A DNA stretch of 9,820 nt from the NCBI GenBank assembly GCA_040235505.1, contig JBECKW010000307.1, positions 1 to 9,820 of the forward strand. Reading direction: 5' to 3'. Positions 7,770 through 9,820 of this stretch are shown here, piece after piece; within the stretch, counting starts at the first letter, position 1; every line of letters begins with the position of its first letter. Below the pieces are notes generated by a model that saw nothing but the letters and a program-made list of their open reading frames with translations, did not search any database and had not been told where the DNA came from. The position numbers and the translations under genes are program-made. This DNA is from JBECKW01 sp040235505. GTDB taxonomy: Bacteria; Desulfobacterota; Desulfobacteria; Desulfobacterales; JAFDDL01.

Positions 7770-7787
7770 ATCCGGATTTAGCCGGAT
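7770..7787 (-). terminator. Small hairpin with T-run on the - strand, possible ars operon terminator
   Basis: On the - strand, ATCCGG, loop CTAAAT and CCGGAT form a 6-bp stem that is followed directly by TTTT. It lies about 90 nt beyond the acr3 stop and before the lipoprotein start, so it could end the arsenic operon. The stem is short, so it is a weak call; it could instead be a 5'-leader hairpin of the lipoprotein mRNA. Confidence 0.35.
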
Positions 7788-7796
7788 ATCTTAAAT

Positions 7797-7825
7797 TTCA
7801 TATCGCGCGGCTCGGTTCATGATAA
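7797..7825 (-). promoter_or_regulatory. Candidate sigma-70-like promoter for the OmpA-like lipoprotein gene
   Basis: On the - strand, TTATCA (7820-7825) and TATGAA (7797-7802) are separated by 17 nt. Each matches the consensus at four of six bases. Transcription would start near 7790, about 110 nt upstream of ATG 7682. The match is modest and is offered only as the best candidate in the 197-nt gap. Confidence 0.2.
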
Positions 7826-7879
7826 TCCACAAAGGAGGCTACACTTAGCAGTCAGAAAAAACAAGCAATTTCGAAAATG

Positions 7880-8971
7880 TTACGGTTTGCACGTCACGTG
7901 GCAGACACCGGTGGGTGTCTGTATGGCGTGCGGGAAATACCTGCGTTTGAACCAGAGGGCCACGTTGACCAGGGCGATCAGCGCCGGTACCTCCACCAGG
8001 GGGCCGATGACCGCTGCAAAGGCTTCCCCGGAGCCGATTCCGAACACGGCCACGGCCACGGCAATGGCCAGCTCGAAGTTGTTGGAGGCGGCGGTGAAGG
8101 ACAAGGTGGCGGCCTGCTCGTAGGTGGCGTTCAACTTGGTGGAAAGGAAGAAGCTGATCAGGAACATGACCAGGAAGTAGACGCAAAGCGGAACGGCGAT
8201 TCGGACCACGTCCAGGGGGAGCTTGACGATATACTCGCCTTTCAGCGAAAACATGATGACGATGGTAAAGAGAAGGGCGATCAGTGTCAGGGGGCTGATT
8301 TTGGGGATGAACTTATCCTGGTACCATTCCTCGCCCTTGGTTTTCAGCCCGATGATGCGGGTGATCAGCCCGGCGATGAAGGGGATGCCCAGGTAGATGA
8401 AAACACTTTCGGCGATTTGCCCGATGGTGACATCGACGGCCGCTCCTTTAAGCCCGAACCATCCCGGCAGGATGGTGATAAAGAACCAGGCGTAGACAGA
8501 GAAAAACAGTACCTGGAAGATGGAGTTGAAGGCCACCAGCCCGGCGCAGTATTCGGCATCCCCTTTGGCCAGATCGTTCCAGACAAGGACCATGGCGATG
8601 CACCTGGCCAGGCCGATCATAATGAGTCCCACCATGTACTCGTGGTGGCCGGATAGAAACGAAATCGCCAGCAGGAACATCAGAATCGGACCGATGACCC
8701 AGTTCTGTACCAGTGACAGCGCCAGTATCTTCACATCCCGGAAGACAAATCCCAGTTTTTCATAGCGAACCTTGGCAAGGGGCGGATACATCATCAGGAT
8801 CAGTCCCACGGCAATGGGAATATTGGTGGTGCCGATCTGAAAAATATTGATGAAATTTTTTACACCGGGATACAGATAGCCGCCGAACACCCCCACGGCC
8901 ATCGCCAGGAAAATCCACAGGGTCAGGAAACGGTCCAGAAAGCTTAAATCCTTCATCGTCGAATCGGTCAT
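7880..8971 (-). CDS. acr3: ACR3-family arsenite efflux permease
   Basis: This inner-membrane carrier exports arsenite (As(III)), the product of ArsC, out of the cell. It has 363 residues with about ten hydrophobic segments, normal for ACR3 and unlike the 12-TM ArsB family. Signature stretches are visible: GLARCIAMVLVWNDLAKGD with C124, the conserved TM4 cysteine needed for arsenite transport, and SNNFELAIAVAVAVFG with E300, the conserved TM9 glutamate. The frame is open further upstream through a palindromic repeat to a GTG at 9073. That extension reads as repeat-derived sequence (TTNNTKSTK), and AGGAG at 8978-8982 lies 6 nt before ATG 8971, so 8971 is chosen. The C-terminus ends in a short tail with two cysteines (TGVCHVTCKP, Cys357 and Cys361), which I do not recall as a family feature. 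It is the last gene of a thioredoxin-like/arsC/acr3 operon. In some databases it would be called arsB. Confidence 0.96.
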   Translation of the reverse strand: MTDSTMKDLSFLDRFLTLWIFLAMAVGVFGGYLYPGVKNFINIFQIGTTNIPIAVGLILMMYPPLAKVRYEKLGFVFRDVKILALSLVQNWVIGPILMFLLAISFLSGHHEYMVGLIMIGLARCIAMVLVWNDLAKGDAEYCAGLVAFNSIFQVLFFSVYAWFFITILPGWFGLKGAAVDVTIGQIAESVFIYLGIPFIAGLITRIIGLKTKGEEWYQDKFIPKISPLTLIALLFTIVIMFSLKGEYIVKLPLDVVRIAVPLCVYFLVMFLISFFLSTKLNATYEQAATLSFTAASNNFELAIAVAVAVFGIGSGEAFAAVIGPLVEVPALIALVNVALWFKRRYFPHAIQTPTGVCHVTCKP

Positions 8972-8977
8972 GGCGGA

Positions 8978-8982
8978 CTCCT
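8978..8982 (-). promoter_or_regulatory. Ribosome-binding site that fixes the acr3 start
   Basis: AGGAG on the - strand lies 6 nt upstream of ATG 8971. It separates the true start from the longer open frame that runs through the adjacent palindromic repeat. Confidence 0.75.
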
Positions 8983-8998
8983 CGTTTTTGCGCCTCGC

Positions 8999-9077
8999 CT
9001 TCGTGCTCTTCGTGTTATTCGTGGTAAACAATCTGAATTCGTTTGGGATCACCACGAAGAGCACGAAGAGCACGAAG
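8999..9077. repeat. Palindromic CACGAAG-type repeat between arsC and acr3
   Basis: Two 27-nt arms, 8999-9025 and 9051-9077, are reverse complements with 25 of 27 matches, separated by 25 nt. Each arm is itself built of a CACGAAGAG-like 9-nt unit repeated about three times. The element fills much of the 155-nt gap between arsC (ends 9127) and acr3 (starts 8971). From general knowledge, CACGAAG-rich palindromes of this kind are scattered in intergenic regions of many bacterial genomes, often deltaproteobacterial; I cannot check copy number here. In the operon mRNA it would fold into a long hairpin. Confidence 0.8.
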
Positions 9078-9126
9078 AAAATAGGTAATCGACTTTAGGA
9101 AGTTGTGCGCTAAGGCAACTCCCTTG

Positions 9127-9561
9127 CTATTCCGGCAGATTGTCCGGCAGGGCCATCACAAATTGCCGAATTTCGTCCCGCACCCTGCGATAATGGACCA
9201 TGGCTTCCTCTTCGGTGCCGGCGTCTTTCGAGAGGGCAGGCGGGTCGTCAAAACCGGCATGGACTCTTTTCGTTTTTCCCGGGAAAAACGGGCAGGTTTC
9301 ATTTGCATGGCCGCAGAGCGTGATCACATAATCAAACTCCCGGACCGCCAGTTCATCCACGGTTTTGGACGCTTGCCCACTGATATCCACTCCGGCCTCG
9401 GCCATGGCTTTTACCGCAAGCGGGTTGAGGCCGTGTTTCTCGATGCCGGCCGAGTAGGCTTCAATCTGACCATTCTTAAGCTTGTGCGCCCAGCCTTCGG
9501 CCATCTGGCTGCGGCATGAATTGCCCGTGCAGAGGAAAAGAATCTTGAGATTTCGGGACAT
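9127..9561 (-). CDS. arsC: Arsenate reductase, thioredoxin-coupled (LMW-phosphatase fold)
   Basis: This cytoplasmic enzyme reduces arsenate to arsenite so that ACR3 can export it. It has 144 residues, slightly longer than the 131-residue pI258 enzyme. The phosphatase P-loop CTGNSCRS carries nucleophile C11 and R17. The redox pair that shuttles the disulfide is C83 and C90 (TLCGHANETCP), and the catalytic aspartate is in FDDP (D105/D106). Together these define the thioredoxin-dependent type and exclude the glutaredoxin-dependent plasmid R773 type. The frame is open to a GTG at 9624 inside the upstream gene; ATG 9561 gives the standard N-terminus (MSRNLKILFLCTGNSC). Only a weak AAGAA lies upstream, and the start is 8 nt after the stop of the thioredoxin-like gene, so translation may depend on coupling. 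The electron donor may be that neighbour. arsC is followed by a palindromic repeat and then acr3. Confidence 0.96.
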   Translation of the reverse strand: MSRNLKILFLCTGNSCRSQMAEGWAHKLKNGQIEAYSAGIEKHGLNPLAVKAMAEAGVDISGQASKTVDELAVREFDYVITLCGHANETCPFFPGKTKRVHAGFDDPPALSKDAGTEEEAMVHYRRVRDEIRQFVMALPDNLPE

Positions 9562-9569
9562 CGTTCTTG

Positions 9570-9803
9570 CTATTTCGCAATCCAGGATTTCACCTCCTGC
9601 CTGCTGGGGACTTTGCCGACGCACTTCACCTCACCGTCCACCACCACCGCCGGGGTGCCGAACACGCCGTAGCCGGCGATTTTCATCATATCGCTCACTT
9701 TCTCCACATCGGCGGTCACACCGGCTTCCGCCAGTGCGTCCATGACTATTTTTTCCGTCTGGTTGCATTTTGCACAGCCGGGGCCGAGCACTTTGATTTC
9801 CAT
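9570..9803 (-). CDS. Small thioredoxin-like redox-active disulfide protein
   Basis: This is a 77-residue cytoplasmic thioredoxin-fold protein of the 'redox-active disulfide protein 2' type. The active site GPGCAKC has C10 and C13, and the loop GTPAVVVDG contains the cis-proline (P51) that faces the disulfide. A third cysteine, C61 (VKCVG), lies after it. The length and the N-terminal MEIKVLGPGCAKC are typical of the family. AAGGAG at 9810-9815 lies 6 nt upstream of ATG 9803. It is the first gene of the ars operon inside the window and ends 8 nt before arsC. By position it is a likely reductant for ArsC, or an arsenic/metal-responsive redox protein; the first role is inference, since general thioredoxin could also serve. 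The promoter and upstream genes lie outside the window. Confidence 0.92.
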   Translation of the reverse strand: MEIKVLGPGCAKCNQTEKIVMDALAEAGVTADVEKVSDMMKIAGYGVFGTPAVVVDGEVKCVGKVPSRQEVKSWIAK

Positions 9804-9820
9804 GGGGATCTCCTTTATTC

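Noticed and set aside
6411..7781. 456-codon open frame on the + strand opposite the OmpA-like gene
   Set aside because: It lies antisense to a well-supported lipoprotein gene and shows no domain or ribosome-binding site.
7831..7838. AAAGGAGG on the + strand resembling a ribosome-binding site
   Set aside because: No start codon lies at a usable distance; the next ATG (7877) is about 38 nt away and opens only the shadow frame.
7877..8656. 259-codon + strand open frame over the acr3 gene
   Set aside because: The Asp/Gly/Gln-rich translation without any known motif is a mirror of the hydrophobic ACR3 codons on the other strand.
8972..9073. N-terminal extension of ACR3 from a GTG at 9073
   Set aside because: The extra 34 residues are encoded by the palindromic repeat and do not resemble ACR3. 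A good ribosome-binding site precedes ATG 8971.
8999..9077. CRISPR-like array or IS end
   Set aside because: There are only two opposed arms with short internal repeats, no regularly spaced unique spacers, and no transposase or target duplication seen.
9562..9624. Longer ArsC start at GTG 9624
   Set aside because: It would overlap the thioredoxin-like gene and add 21 residues absent from known ArsC N-termini.

Overview
The window looks like a chromosomal stretch of a GC-rich Gram-negative bacterium. Outer-membrane and periplasmic proteins dominate: a TolC-type lipoprotein, an RND pump and an OmpA-like peptidoglycan-binding lipoprotein. A thioredoxin-like protein + ArsC + ACR3 cassette, and a CACGAAG-type palindromic intergenic repeat, together suggest a deltaproteobacterial (Desulfobacterota-like) host. 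That assignment is inference from gene style, not proof.

Left block (1-6040, + strand): a tightly packed efflux operon. It begins with the 3' end of a YncE/YVTN-type beta-propeller gene cut by the window edge. A TolC-family outer-membrane lipoprotein, an HlyD-type periplasmic adaptor and a complete 1045-residue RND pump follow. The last two junctions are 4-nt ATGA stop/start overlaps, so the three pump parts are probably translationally coupled. The pump carries the Asp-Asp (TM4) and Lys (TM10) proton-relay residues of drug-type RND transporters. It also has an unusual loop of four 5-residue repeats rich in His, Cys and Glu between its two halves. The substrate cannot be told from sequence. 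The operon ends in a perfect 23-bp hairpin with A and T tracts, which can stop transcription from both sides.

Middle block (6104-7879): a convergent - strand gene for a large lipoprotein with a long helical N-terminal part and a C-terminal OmpA peptidoglycan-binding domain. It is flanked by short noncoding regions holding an 8-nt tandem repeat, a weak promoter candidate and a small hairpin.

Right block (7880-9820, - strand): an arsenic-resistance operon, reading from right to left. It consists of a small CxxC thioredoxin-like protein, a thioredoxin-type arsenate reductase (ArsC, LMW-phosphatase fold) and an ACR3 arsenite efflux permease. ArsC reduces arsenate to arsenite, the thioredoxin-like protein plausibly recycles it, and ACR3 exports the product. 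A 27-bp imperfect inverted repeat built of CACGAAG units sits between arsC and acr3. The promoter and any ArsR regulator lie beyond the right edge.

No wholly new system is evident. The most unusual items are the metal-ligand-like repeat loop in the RND pump, the repeat-containing tail of the beta-propeller protein in the same operon, and the palindromic repeat inserted inside the ars operon.
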